This document shows positions 51,263-64,000 of a DNA stretch of 64,000 bases, piece by piece. The stretch comes from Brugia malayi (lineage: Eukaryota; Nematoda; Chromadorea; Rhabditida; Onchocercidae). Numbering within the stretch: the stretch's first letter is position 1; each line of letters begins with the position of its first letter. Below the pieces are notes generated by a model. The model had not been told where the DNA came from. It saw only the letters and a program-made list of their open reading frames with translations, and did not search any database. The DNA lies in the NCBI RefSeq assembly GCF_000002995.4, contig NW_025062479.1, positions 9,601,721 through 9,665,720 on the forward strand. The letters run 5' to 3'. Made by a program: the position numbers and the translations under genes.

Positions 51263-54200
51263 GCATAAGTGAAATATTGTTAGACATAATTGCTTTGATT
51301 CTTCTGCTCATGAAACTTGAAATTTTCAAGAGATTACAAACAGATCATTGTGTTTCCACTAAAAAGAAATTCGTCTTTTCTTTGTCTTCTTGAAAAGATC
51401 GAAACTTTTTTAATTATTCTTTTACATTTTTTGAAAAGATTAGTGTGCAGCTCTTATTAGATGAATTTCGGCTTGAAATAAGGATTGAAACAAGTTGCTT
51501 CCTTCCCTCATGAAGAATTGATCAAAATTACTTAAATAATAATAATTTTGAAGAATTCTGTCTTAAAAATCAAACAACAAAGGACATAAATCATCCGAAT
51601 ATTTAAACCCTAATAACTAATCTCTCAGGAAACTTTGCGATATGCGGATTTGTGACAACTTTAAGAGAATCATTTCACTGAATGACCGAATATTTCCCCG
51701 GATGATATATTTGATGAATGATTCTTCCTGATACAACAACTACTGCTTTTTTTCTCATTAAAATTATTAAATATTAATTAATTGATGGAACCATGATCAA
51801 AACCATACAACAATTAAGAAAGGAAAAAAAAAAAAAACATTTGTTGAGTATTTGTAAAATTCACAAAATTTCCAAAACATCTCTGCGATGATAGTCAAAT
51901 ACGGAATTATTGATTACCCATTTTAAACATCTTTCTTCCTATATTTTTTTTATTTTTCTACGTCTTAAAATGTCCAGAAATGACTAAAATTATTGTTATA
52001 ATGCAAAAGGACGGAAATACCACACTTCTTACGTCAATCATAGAAATTCACGGTAGGAAATTATTTAACAAGTCTCATTCACAACTATTTGGAGCATTTG
52101 GAGAATTGAAAGGCGGAGTTGATGAAACGCGAGGACTTACGAATCAACACAGTAATTACAAACATATTTATAAATACTCAAGTACACTTATATATATATG
52201 GATGGAGTTAATGAGAGTGAAGCGAATGAATCAATTGTTTTGTTGTGTCTTTAAATAGAAGGAAAGGATCAATTATTAGTGAAGTTCTATTTGTTCAGCA
52301 TTAGTGGGTGAATTGATGACAAAATGATAAGCTATCATCAACAAAATATGAAATGACGAGAATTTCTAAAATGAAATGAGACTTTAAAGAATTACTGAAG
52401 TCCTAGAAATGGTAAAAGGAAAATGAATTTAGAATGAATTATGTTTAATTTTATCTTTGTTATGAAAACAGTGTCGAGAATTTGTGAATTATAATCGGAA
52501 GAAATAATAGATACACTTGTCTACTATTTCAAATGATTACCTAATGAAATTGATCAATTATGCAAAGGTTTTATGGTATGAATAATCATATCGTTAAGTA
52601 AAAGTTATAGTTTCTACTTAAAATTGTGTGATAAATTATTTTGAACTGTTGGAATCATTTCGAATAATTTGAGCAATTGAGCGGATTAGAATAGAGAAAC
52701 ATAACGTTTTTGGCTTCTAATGTTTTTATGATGTCAAATGATACATGATTATATCCAATAGCATATTCAAACTTTTTGCTTATGTACTCATTACTGATCA
52801 TAACAAGGATAGAATTTGCAACTGCGCTGCTGATTTTTCAAAGCAGATTAGGACAGCAGATTAAGAAAAGATGTACTGCTGTACAATCATAAATGCATGT
52901 TTTGATATATTCAAGTCGATATTGTTAAAAGCATAACCAAGCATAATCTAAAACAATTACCTAAATTTAGACAAGGATTAAATTTGAATTTGCTCATATC
53001 TTGAGGATATTTTCGTATGGTTATCATGAGATATTTTGGACAACTTATATGGGACATCATATTTGACAAATATGAGCCTACAGTAACAGTATCAAATGTT
53101 ACGCTTTTTAACAATCTTAAAATGCAATTTAGAGGTTAATGAGTGAAAGGTTCAACAAATATGGAAGTGTATGTTTATGGAAATTGCTTGGCGATTAGAG
53201 CATTACTTTCACTATAACTACTAACACTTTCATCATTTATATGTTTATTTCACATTAGGTAAATCATTTATTCTCGTCATCCTAAATGCCATAAATAGCG
53301 ATTATCTGCTTGATTTCTAAGTAAATCCAAAATAAATAAAAATACCAAAACCTAAATAGTTTAGGAAGGCTAAATATAATTTGCAGAGAAGCTGATTTAA
53401 TGAAATTTTATTTTTCTAAAATTTTTTTTGTAATTCGTTAATGAGTAACAGCTATAGGCTCTACATGCATGCTTAAATAATAATTCTTTTGTAATTAGAG
53501 ACTGCAGAAAATATTAAACTAATTTTTAATTTTGCAAAATATATTGATCGAAAGAAGTTCCGATTGTATTTTGGTAGTTTTAAGTTGCTTGTATGATAAC
53601 TGAAATAGATGTACAATGGAATATTATCTTAAGAACATTTGAGCACTCCTAAATCGTTTTACACCAGTAACATCGTAATTAACTTTTAGAGTTAAAACTA
53701 AATTATTGAATGAAAGTAATCATCACTAATTAGTATCATTCTTAGAAGTTACAGTTAATCCTGTGATTATGTCATTATATCACAAAACGCATTACACTAC
53801 ATGTGTGAATAATTCAGGAAATTGAAGAAACTGAGGATATGATAGCTCCTTAACAATTCATCTTGCATTTTAATAAGTTGAAACCTTAAATAACTGCATT
53901 AAGTAAAAGTAGAGATTATAATTTATTAATTATATATAATGACAGCTTATGAATTGATATAATATAAAAGGAAATGCAAGAAATTTAAATTTTTTAAATT
54001 TAAGTTTTTTTTTTTAAGTTTTTTTTAAGAAATTTAAATTTTTACTTAAATTTTTGCGGTATCATCAAAATTATCAGTAACTTTGATTTAAAGGATATTA
54101 TAATTCACATAAGTCTCATAACATAAGACAAATGAAAATCTTCAATTATTTGCTGGTTTTATTAAATTTTCAGTGACTTGTCCTACCAAATTAATCTAAA

Positions 54201-56112
54201 TCGTATGATTTGATAAAACAAACTTTGAAGAAGTAAACAATCTTATGCAAATGAAATAATGCTGAATATATCTGTACACTTGATGTTCCCTCATCGTTCA
54301 TTCTTCTGCATATTTGTCTAAAATAGAAGAAACTGGTTTATAAGATTACCGGCAGCATTAGTTGATGGCTATTCGGTCAACAAATCAGTGGTTCCTGCAC
54401 TTCACAACTTCACTGCACTTTAGCCTAGCCCTCTTTCCTCTTTTCACCATACTTTGCTTGCATTAGCTTTATGTGAAAATCAAATGCTGACCAAATTTCA
54501 CACCCTCCAAAATATGCAAATTGATGAAGAACTAAGAAGTAACAATTCTTGTTTCAATTGCTGAAAATTACCAATGATAGTCAGAAATTCTTCACCTACA
54601 CTGGCACGTTAGCATCAAATCAAACTGTTAATTGCAAAATATCCTAATGCTCATTTTAATACCGTTTCACTTATAAGAGTTATTCTGAAAGTGATTTTGA
54701 TGAATTGGAATATTCAATATTGATTTGAATTTTATTAAGTTGCTGATATTCAGTATGGAAAAAACAAAATTTCTTACAGAAAACCCGTATTTCTTACTCT
54801 ACTTCAGCATACCTTTAGCTTGAACAAATCAGAATAACTCTCATACTACGCCGAACTGTTCCTGTTCTTGCTTGGAATTCCTATCAGATTATTAATGAAT
54901 GTTGCATTTCTCTTTCCTGAATAAAATACTTTTGCCTTTAAAAATTTATTTTAAAAAACATGAAATTAATCAACAATGATAACAAAAATATATGGCAACT
55001 TGGCAAGAAATATATTTCGATATTCGGACATGATTTTAGAAATATACCCAAGAAAAAGAGAGGATATCCCTTTCCTCTTCAATTCATCCGTACATCAGAT
55101 CATCCGATAATCCGGTCTATCTGTACATTGGACAAAATAATATATCATCGTCGTACAACATGGCTTAATTTTCTGGTTTAGCCATTATCAATATATGATT
55201 TAATTAAAAAAGAAAAAAAAATTTCAGTTTTTCAGTTCACAAATTAATCCACACTAAAATAATAAAAAGAAGATTCAGAAAATCTAGGATAATGCGTTGA
55301 AAGAGGATGAAGAAATATATGGGCCAAATCACAGAAAACCTCGTTATTATGATCATTGCCAGTGGTACAAATAAGAAAAAAAAAAACATCTCAATACAAA
55401 GTGGAAAGAAGACATCAAGAACAGAGGCCTCTAATGAATTTACAGGCACTACGTCATTCAAAGACATATTATACCATTTATGTACACATGATAAAAAGAA
55501 AAAAGAAGCAGAAGCATATGCAGAACGAACCATGTGACCTTTGATTCAGCATTGAATTACGCTATTTTAGTGACCATCATTGTTCATAGTACAAAAAATT
55601 TCCCAGAACAAACAAGTTTATCTAATTTGATCCTTTTCAAGTAAATTATTAATTACTTGAATTAAAATCTGGCTTACAGCTATGTATCAGCAAAATGTAG
55701 GATTAGCTCAGATATCTCTGGAAGAAGAAATAAAATGAATCGTCCAAAATGACATTTGAGCAAAATACAATTACCGAAGCTGTTAAAGTAAAACAGATGC
55801 AAAAGATACAATTACATTACATATATATTAATTACTAATATATTCCTTGAAATAAAAAATGATGCTTTTCACAAAAAGTTTTGAAATGAAATGGACTTTG
55901 TCAAATTTAATTCTGAACGTCGAATTAATTCTTCATTAACCGTCTAACGCATAGATTATTCGACATCATGCGCAAAAATTTTTTACTGTGCACGATAAAC
56001 TGGAGTATGGTAAGAAATGTAGTAAAATAGTGACACCTGAGCAAATAAGCAAGTAAACAAACAAACGAACTAACGAATATTTCAATTGAACACAGCTTCA
56101 AATGAAAAAATA

Positions 56113-59100
56113 TTAGAAATCTTTTGGAAACGGTACAACTGGTGTTTTTAAACTTTCAGGACTGCGGCTAACAAAATTGTTACGACCATAGGTTGGACAA
56201 CCGTTGCCGTTCAGATTCATAGCAGCACCAAGAAATGGCATCAATGGTGACATCATTGCTGCAGTAGCCATTGCTGCCATATGAGATGGATTCGGTGGAA
56301 ACTGGAAGATTGGTTGTTGAAGACCAGCAGTAGTTGGAGTTAACTTAGAGGCAGCCATGGGTGACCCCAAAGCTCCAAGCATCGGGCTTACTGCTGCTGT
56401 TGTAAGTAAAGATGTGAAAGGACTCGTTGGACATAAACCAGCAGAAAGTGAAGCCGCTGCATAAAGTTGACTGAATTGAGTAACCAGAGGTGACGTGTTC
56501 GTATACGCATTACCTGTATTATTATGAAGAAAAAAAGGTGAGAGTACCAGTAGATTGTTAGATGATGATGATGATAATTCGGATCCGTTGGAGAATGCTG
56601 CTGTTGCAGAAAGATTAAGCGGACGTGGTTTAACCCGTTTCAAGGAAGGTATTTGGGTACCATGCGTTCCACTCCCACGGTCCGTAATTGTTGCTGGAGG
56701 ATTTGACGGATATGATAGTGATTTCGATAAGGGTATAATGGAGGATGGAACCGTCGAGGATGAGGGCGATGTCACTGTGGTGGTTGTTTCGGGAGCGCTA
56801 CAACTGAACATCGGAGTTTTCCTCTTTCTGCATATCACTCCAGCATCAGCGTTTGTATTGATCGCATTCTGCAAACCACTCGGTGGAGAACAACTTACCG
56901 ACACACAGCTATATGGACACTGTCCACTGGTTGATGGTATCGGTGAAAAATCCGGTGCTGCTGTTACTGTTGTAGTATTGTTAATCGTTGTCCTAGTATC
57001 GCCATTTATTGAAGTAAGCACACTATCTGGTGTTGCTTCTAATCCACCATTATTTTCTCCATTCTTTGTGCTGAAATGAGGAAAACTTCGAAAGTATGGG
57101 TAAGATTTGGCACTTTGTGCATTTTACTTAACTATGTTTAATAAATATTTTTTTACGTCGAACTATATAATCCGGGAGTTTCTTTTTTTGTGAATTATCA
57201 ATAAATTCTATCCTCTCGAATCCTAAGACGATACTTTTGTCCGAAAAGTAAACATGCAAAACTAGATACCTCGCAGAAGGCGATGCATTCATATTGGAAA
57301 TACAAATAGCCTGCATGGCTTGCGCACCGATGACACCTGAACCAGCAACCACTGAAGATGCAACAATTGGTGAGCTACTACTTCGCATTAAGCCATGACA
57401 GTCCGCTAAAATCTGATTTAAATTTTGAAATTTAAAATTGTGAAGAATTTCGAGAAAGAAATTCAAATAATTCATTATTTCTTTTATACCATTTACAGAA
57501 TATGGTAAACTAAAATGTGAAACAAAAATCAAACCAGCAGCAGAGCAGTCAGTTGACATACCATCGACATCTCGTGCAATAGCACATTGCAACGCATCAG
57601 GTGTACATCCTTCCGGAAATGTTACAAATCGATACACAAATTTTTGTCCGATTACCTGAAAAGATAATGGATAATAAGAGATTTTGGAAAAATTAAGAAG
57701 CCGATTATCATAAAATTTAATCGGATTGTTTACTTTTGTTTCATATCTCTTTACCTTTGTTTCATATATTTTCGTTTTATAAAACATGATGAAAGTGGAA
57801 AGATATTTGAGAAACTTCGATCATTTCGAATCTTTACAAGAATGGAATAGACTATTCATAGGTCAATCTGTACAAGAATGGCATTCCTGTACAGATTGAC
57901 CTATGAACCTATGACTGGTTCCCATTTCTTAGATTAGTTGATGGAGTAGAAAATTAGATTTTGCACCTTTTTGATGATATTCTTATCATAATAGTATCGT
58001 AATGCACGTGACAATTTGTCATAATTCATATGTGGTTTACTTTTACGTTGTCCCCATAATCGTGCAACCGCTTCTGCATCCAGTAACTGCAAATCAGGAT
58101 ATCAAAAAAGTAGCAACATCTGTCTCAAATGAGTTTCTTCAATGCCTATCAATCATATCTTCCCCTCTTCTTTTCCTTTTCTTATGAAGTACCCCGAACC
58201 AAGGGAAATATTTACTATTTATAGCTTGAGTGGATGACCTTGTGCTTATTATACTATACTGCCACAACAATACTACTTCGACACTACCGTAAGGATATGA
58301 CTGTATTCATTAATTTACTTAAATATACAGGCTATTCCTTCTGATTATTCCAATCAGAGCTTTATATACTTTTACGCAGATCGTTTCATTTCTCAAAATT
58401 GACCATTAAAGGGTTTATAGTAATCAGGTCATACTGTAAACAATTTCTAACAACTTTTGAATATCTTATCATTTCATTTTATTTCTTCAGAAAGGTCGAA
58501 ATACTCTGAAATCAACCTAGCATATAACTTGAAACTTCCTTTTTATGAGGAATTAAACCTTGAAACACTCAATTACAATGCATTTACCCATCCATCAGAA
58601 GGTTACTAGATTACATCTAGGACAGAATTTAAATTTAATTTTTATCATGAATGTGATTTACTTTGTCGATCCCATTATGCTTCAAGAGATCTGTATAAAA
58701 ACTTATCATTGCACAGTAAGTTCGACTTAAACAGATCCCACTTCTTAGCTGACAACTTTTCTCCTGAATGCTTAATTTATCACTCATAGCAAAAAAAAAA
58801 AAAAAAAAAAAAGGAATTCCGATCGATCTCTTATCGATACTGCCAAACATTCTCTAATAATTTGAATTGTCTTTTAAAAAAAAGATTCAAAGAAAGGACA
58901 CCTTAAATTCGCCTTGCTGATTTGTCCATTGGATCAGGTCGGTATGTTCACCTTTAAGCAGCAACTCTAGAAGGAATTGCCATAAGGTGATATTGGAATC
59001 CGTAGTAGCGAGTATAGATTGAGGATTACTCGACGGTTGCAGTATGCTGTTTTTGATATCCTTCGGAGTGGACCTTTCGCTATCACAGTTTTCATGAGTT

Positions 59101-59381
59101 AGACTTGCTGTGACTGATTGTTCAAGAACCGGAAATGTTATCACTGGTGGTTTACCATCAGTCAATACATTTTGATCCAAACTTACTGTTTGTGAAGTAG
59201 TTAACGGACTTTGAATAGAACTACTACGGCTATTACTACTGTTACTACTGGTCACCCCACCGGAAAACGTGAGGTTACCAGGGCCAGCTTGGCTGTAAGA
59301 CGGTAATGCAGTTGAATGTAGCAGGATTGGTGTTGCACTGAGCGATTTATCACCGCTCCTCGTTCCTTTTACACATTCAAT
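56113..59381 (-). CDS. lin-1: ETS transcription factor, LIN-1/ELK family (first exon not identified)
   Basis: A nuclear ETS-domain regulator and target of the Ras/ERK pathway. Exons read downward: about 59381-58902 (left end uncertain), 58086-57967, 57654-57562, 57405-57270, 57070-56113 (TAA). The ETS domain spans three exons: [20 protein letters not shown] and GEFK, then [20 protein letters not shown] and [17 protein letters not shown], then [16 protein letters not shown]. It contains the two DNA-contacting Arg (RALRYYY) and is complete. The long Ser/Thr/Pro-rich C-terminus carries a basic docking-like stretch ([11 protein letters not shown]), several SP sites and FQFP, the ERK docking (DEF) motif known from C. 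elegans LIN-1. The exon with the ETS start has no in-frame Met downstream of a TAA near 59383, so the true start must be in an upstream exon. Confidence 0.93.
57855..57907. other. 26-bp near-perfect inverted repeat (hairpin) in lin-1 intron
   Basis: The arms are 57855-57880 and 57882-57907, complementary at 25 of 26 positions with only one base between them. One arm reads TTCATAGGTCAATCTGTACA followed by AGAATG. It lies between the lin-1 exons at 57967 and 57654. Confidence 0.9.
58789..58812. repeat. Poly-A run
   Basis: A run of about 24 A in the lin-1 intron between exons 58902 and 58086. Confidence 0.85.
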
Positions 59382-59384
59382 TTA

Positions 59385-60650
59385 CTACAGAAACACGACA
59401 ACGTCCTCGTTATCACAAACAAACTCCAAAAAGTGAACTCTCACACTGAAATTTGAAAATATTTTCAATAACAGAAACGCTATTGTCTCTCATTAGCATA
59501 TGCGACGAGCAATTCAACTTATAATATGTGGACAGTTTAATTGACAATTTAATAAAGTTGATTAGAAAAGAAAAATCAACTGAATACAATGAATTCCAGT
59601 AAAGTAGGATTAAAAATCATCGATATTGTGATTAGGATAATGATTGAAGCAGTTAAATTGACAAATTGAAAAGATGTGTTCCTATCTTTTTTAGTGCATG
59701 AAGTAAAACATCACAATCCAATATTTGCTTTTAGGTAAATCCGATTAAGAAATAGACCTCACTAATACATTTTAAATTATCGGCTATATTTTGAAATACA
59801 AGAAACTTCAAAATCACAAATCAAATTTCAAACTTATACCAGTTCTCAGAAAGAATCCTCATAACACAAATGTTAACTACATGGCATTTGCTCAATATGG
59901 CTACTAAAAATGCCATTCTCCAACAATACAGCAGTTGTAAACCACCGAAAAAGACGCATCACAAAATTTCCATTTTTTTAAAATTTACTATCAGTGAGCA
60001 AAAGAACAATTATTATTCTAACAATAATTATAAACCATATTTTTAAAAATTTGTACCCAAATATTTTGACTTTTATGGGATTCATATTCATATTCACTGA
60101 AAACTTCCAAGCCTCTTTTCGAAAATCTGCTGAGCATCGGATAGTAAATAAGTTTTAACTTCTATTTAACAACTCACATTTAAGCTAATAGTGAACAAGA
60201 AATTGAGTCAGTCAAATTACTTAACTAACATCTAAAACGTGGAACATTAAAATCTGTCGCAAGAAAATAAATTTAAAAAAAAAAAATCTAATGCAAACAA
60301 ATGAAGTTAATGTGGAGAATTCATTGGAATGATGATGAAGTGGAAAAAAAGCAAGAAGGAAAAGGGAACGGAAGATGAAGAATGAAAGGTTATGATAAAA
60401 ACGCTCCTCTCTTTTGTACAACATTGCAAATCAAAGACGTCACACAATTATCATCATAAAATGTCTCTTACATTTGAATTCAATGAAAAAAGAAATGGAA
60501 ATTTCCCATAAGCACTGCAAAAATCTCTAATAATTAATTGGGAAAGCACTTGTGATAGGGACGAAATAAGTATCAATTAATTAATAAGATGGGAATACAG
60601 TATCTGTGAAACAGACGTTAGATTTTACAATTACCAGTGTTATCATGCAC

Positions 60651-60732
<82 letters not shown>

Positions 60733-63700
60733 CATATATATATATATATAGATAGATAGATACATATATATATAGATAGATAGATAGATACATATATACA
60801 CACGTGTCAAAATTAGGTAGAATGATTCAAACGATAAAAATTACTTTATTTACAAAAGATATTAATGAGTGTTAGCATGAATAAGCTGCAGACTATAACG
60901 ATAACTCCTTACAAGTCATTTTCTATTTCGTTTCAAGAAAAAAAAAGAAAATTAAAATTTTGAAAATTTGAAATGACAAAACTGTTGATGACACTGTCAC
61001 AATCACGAATCCAGAAGTGATGATGTATGACAAGTTGCTTATCCTAATGAATGTCATATATTGCCTAAGGATATTCGATAAAAGCAGCATAAGACTTGAA
61101 AATGATAATACGAAAGGTGGAAAGGATTAACAAATCCTACAACATGAAGAAACTGAAATTGTTACATTCGTTGACTAAATTTAAGTTAATTTATTAAATT
61201 TCCAAATGAAGTAATATTAAATGTAGCATATATAATTTTTTCAGTTAGCTTCAGCATTTATTTCATTACTTCTCTCTTTTCTGCTATTCGTCTCTTCGGT
61301 TATTTTTTCGTATTTTTTTTTGCTATCAAAATTTCTTCATCACAGTAAAAGGAATTATTTCATAATAAATGCAAAGTTGAAAAAATTGAAATTTAAATCC
61401 TCCAACCCATCCCATCATCTCGTCTACAGTTTGTACTTCTTCGATAATTTAATTGATAGAAATGCTTATATTGTCATGAATTACAGATGTATAATATTGC
61501 TCCTTTCCTACTAACAAGAAAACTAGAAATAAGTTATTTCTAGTAGATGCATAATTTGTAATTAGCTTGACAACCGTAATGTTCTTGTAGGATAAAAGAG
61601 AATGATAGAAGTTTTCTTTTATCTGAATTGTTCATCCATTGTTAAACGAGGTGACACGCTCATTAATTCTATTTTGCGAGAAATATTTACTTCCACAAAA
61701 AATTGATATTTTATCAATCACTGTGAAAGAAGCAATTTTTCTGGGGAATGAAATTTTTCCAAAAAATCATGAAGTGATATAATCTTCTTTTCAATTCTTA
61801 CAAAATGAATTTCGAAGGAATTAATTAATAAATTAACAATAATCCAGCGAAAAAGTTAAGTTTATGGAAATACGTCAGACTCATTTACACCTGAATGCAT
61901 GAAATACGAAACGGATCCGTACTAATTAGTAAACAATATTAAAAAGCAGGTTCTGAGGACAAAAAGAAATATGGTCACAACTGGAAAGAAGAATAACATT
62001 GAGAAGAATAACTAGAAAGAAGAATATCACAACAGAATAACATTTCATGGTATCATATTTCTAGATTACCTGGAAATGTGGATAATATCAGTTTTGCAAC
62101 ATGGTTGTTGATGCCAAGTTAAGTTAGCGCACTTAAAGTAATACTAAAGCAATATAAAATCATCGACAGAATGATGACAACAACAGTACATTGAACAAGT
62201 TAGAGGGAGGGAGAGGAGGAGAGAAATATTTTGACGAAAATCTGGGTACCACCCGAACTCAACATAACCATCAGGATGGAGAAGAAAAATGTGCACAGCG
62301 TGGAAGAGAGCATCACAGAAGCGAGCATAGCAAAAGCCGGTTTCAACATTTCCTTTTTACCGTTTCTTCAGCTGTCACCATAGATGGGAGAGGGAACGAA
62401 TCATTGTAGTGCAAGATTTTCCTCCTATTTTTAAGCAAAATTGGCAGTAACGGAACTTACGTCACGCTGATTGGTTTATCATCTCAACTATCATAGTTTT
62501 GTCCATTACAAAATGCCGAGAAAGGAGGAGATAAAAGGATACAGTGAAGGCACATTTTCTGCGTTATTTCCAACGTGTTAGTTTACACCCGATCGCTCCA
62601 CTCTTTTTTTTCGGATTTTCGTATACAGCCAGTTGCTCACAAATTGTTTGGTATAACCAGAAATAATTATAATGATTTAATCATTATTCCAAAAAAAAGC
62701 GAGAATAAAGCCTTAAAAAGTTAGAATGAGACAAATGATACGATAAATGTACTTGCTGAGTTGTAGTATGAATAAACCTGAAATAATACTTTTTAAGCAG
62801 CAGTTGCAAAGAATAAATCAAAGATTGAAAATGGGCGATTTTGGCAAGAAATATACTATTTTTACTAATAATTCGAAAATAAAAAATATTTTTGGAGGTT
62901 ATCGTATCCTATAATGATCCAGACTTAATTAAATATTATCAGATATAAGAGCTCTTCTTTCGGGCTACATTAAGTTTGTCTATCAAAACAATAATTGGTA
63001 CTATTATTTCAAGACATCGGATACACTACTATAACGGATAGATGACGTTACATATAAATTAATAAGATTTATTGAAGGAGAAAAAAAGAATTTCACCTTC
63101 TAAATGCCTATTAAAACGGAAGAAAAAAAACGGAGGAAATTTAATACATCTGAACATAGATAAGGTCGCTGACTGGAGCGGTGAATCAACAGTCCCTGGT
63201 GACACTCGTATCATGCGCTACTGTTACCGCCATCTCCGTCATCGCCCTCGTTGCTGTCACCAAAGTATCCAACAAAACTCGCTATTTTTCTTGCCGCCTT
63301 TTCACATGCACTAAATGTAAAAATGATCATCCACTTATCCTCTTCCGTATCCGCCAGAATTTCGCGGTTATTTCTCTGTTTGAAATATTTATGGATTACA
63401 CAAACTACCGTAACTGAAGATAAAACTGTTTGAGAAAACTTCACTCTGTTGTAAAACCAGATTAAATCTTGAATAGCAATGAAACGAAACCACAAAATGA
63501 TAATTAGCACAGAAATGATTGTGTTATCACACTAGCAAATACACAATATATACAACAGCCAATAAACAGAGAGAAATTTCATTTGAAACAAATACCTTTA
63601 AATAAGCCTTAAAGAGAGAAATTGAAAAAGGAAGAATTCACGAAAATCTCACTTTCTCCTAAATTTATTTCCTATAATTTCCTCCAACTCTAAACTTTCT

Positions 63701-64000
63701 CTTATTTTTAAACATATATGCATTCGTTCTTTCTTCTCTTTGTTTTCCCTCCTCTTCCTAGCCTGTCCAGTGATACATCCCTATCTGAATAACAATAAAA
63801 AATTTGAAGGCTTTGTAATAGATGGTTGAAGTGCAAATAAAAAATATGGTAGATTTCGTGATTAACAACTTTTTCGAAAAAATCATTGTTTTTTTTTTTG
63901 TTTCTTTTTTTCCCCTCTCTTAATTTCTCCAGTCTTTTTATCCAGAATTTTAACAACATACAAAAGTGAAAAAAAAAAAAAAAATTCTTTTTCCCAAGCA
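59385..64000. other. lin-1 upstream region / intergenic
   Basis: No exon could be assigned with confidence. The lin-1 promoter and first exon(s) should be here or beyond. A less AT-rich part (62190-62620) includes on the minus strand a short frame from an ATG at 62381 (MVTAEET) that runs into a GTAAAA donor-like site. This is one weak candidate for a first exon. The remaining ORFs lack support. Confidence 0.4.
60652..60801. repeat. Compound (TA)n and (GATA)n microsatellite
   Basis: About 46 bp of TA repeats followed by three blocks of TAGA/GATA units interrupted by CATATATA. ORFs rich in Ile-Tyr-Ser over it are artefacts. Its position is upstream of lin-1. Confidence 0.95.

Larger units (their letters stand above)
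48642..56112. other. Gene-poor region with microsatellites
   Basis: About 7.5 kb upstream of ubc-8 and downstream of lin-1 (both on the minus strand). The ubc-8 promoter should lie at the left end. Contents are a CATT array (49508-49842), CT runs near 49945-49970, CA/TA tracts (51185-51255), and AT-rich palindromic DNA near 53985-54050. ORFs of up to 98 codons have no family signals or splice structure that I could support. Confidence 0.6.

Noticed and set aside
56555..57079. 174-codon plus-strand ORF
   Set aside because: Antisense shadow of the Ser/Thr/Pro-rich last exon of lin-1, which has clear family motifs on the minus strand.
60581..60803. Minus-strand ORFs rich in Ile, Tyr and Ser
   Set aside because: They are translations of the TA/GATA microsatellite.

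Overview
The window looks like nuclear DNA of a parasitic nematode, most probably a filarial worm (Onchocercidae). The evidence is the very AT-rich composition, many-exon genes with TTTTCAG or TTTCAG acceptors, trans-splice-like acceptors just upstream of start codons, and recognisable nematode orthologs (lem-2, lin-1, pmk-1, manf-1, ubc-13, ubc-8, BAP31, SLC6, an FMRFamide-type GPCR). The species cannot be fixed from sequence alone. Most long single ORFs are noise, so the real genes were rebuilt from short exons with matching phases.

Left part (1-24.4 kb): the 3' half of an SLC6 GABA-type transporter (+), then a decayed DM-domain (doublesex/mab-3 family) gene copy (+) ending near an AT array, then an FMRFamide-receptor-like GPCR (-) with very long introns, whose last exons are not resolved.

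Middle (24.5-48.7 kb), dense housekeeping and signalling genes: LEM-2/MAN1 inner nuclear membrane protein (-), whose stop lies only 167 bp before the GPCR 5' exon; a p38 MAP kinase (+), divergent from lem-2 over about 0.9 kb; a claudin-like four-TM protein (+); then a same-strand run of MANF, UBC13 and BAP31 (+), which could be an operon; and the E2 enzyme UBE2H/UBC-8 (-), convergent with BAP31.

Right part (48.7-64 kb): a gene-poor 7.5 kb stretch with a CATT tetranucleotide array and CA repeats, then a LIN-1/ELK-type ETS factor (-) with its ETS domain split over three exons and a C-terminal FQFP ERK-docking motif. Its first exon is not identified. A TA/GATA array lies upstream.

How the genes relate: several act in stress or signalling (p38, UBC13 for K63 ubiquitin chains, LIN-1 as an ERK target) or in ER homeostasis (MANF, BAP31). 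There is no CRISPR, phage or bacterial island. I found no wholly new system. The most notable signals are the broken DM gene, repeated GC-AG introns, two candidate operons, and a 26-bp near-perfect hairpin in a lin-1 intron.
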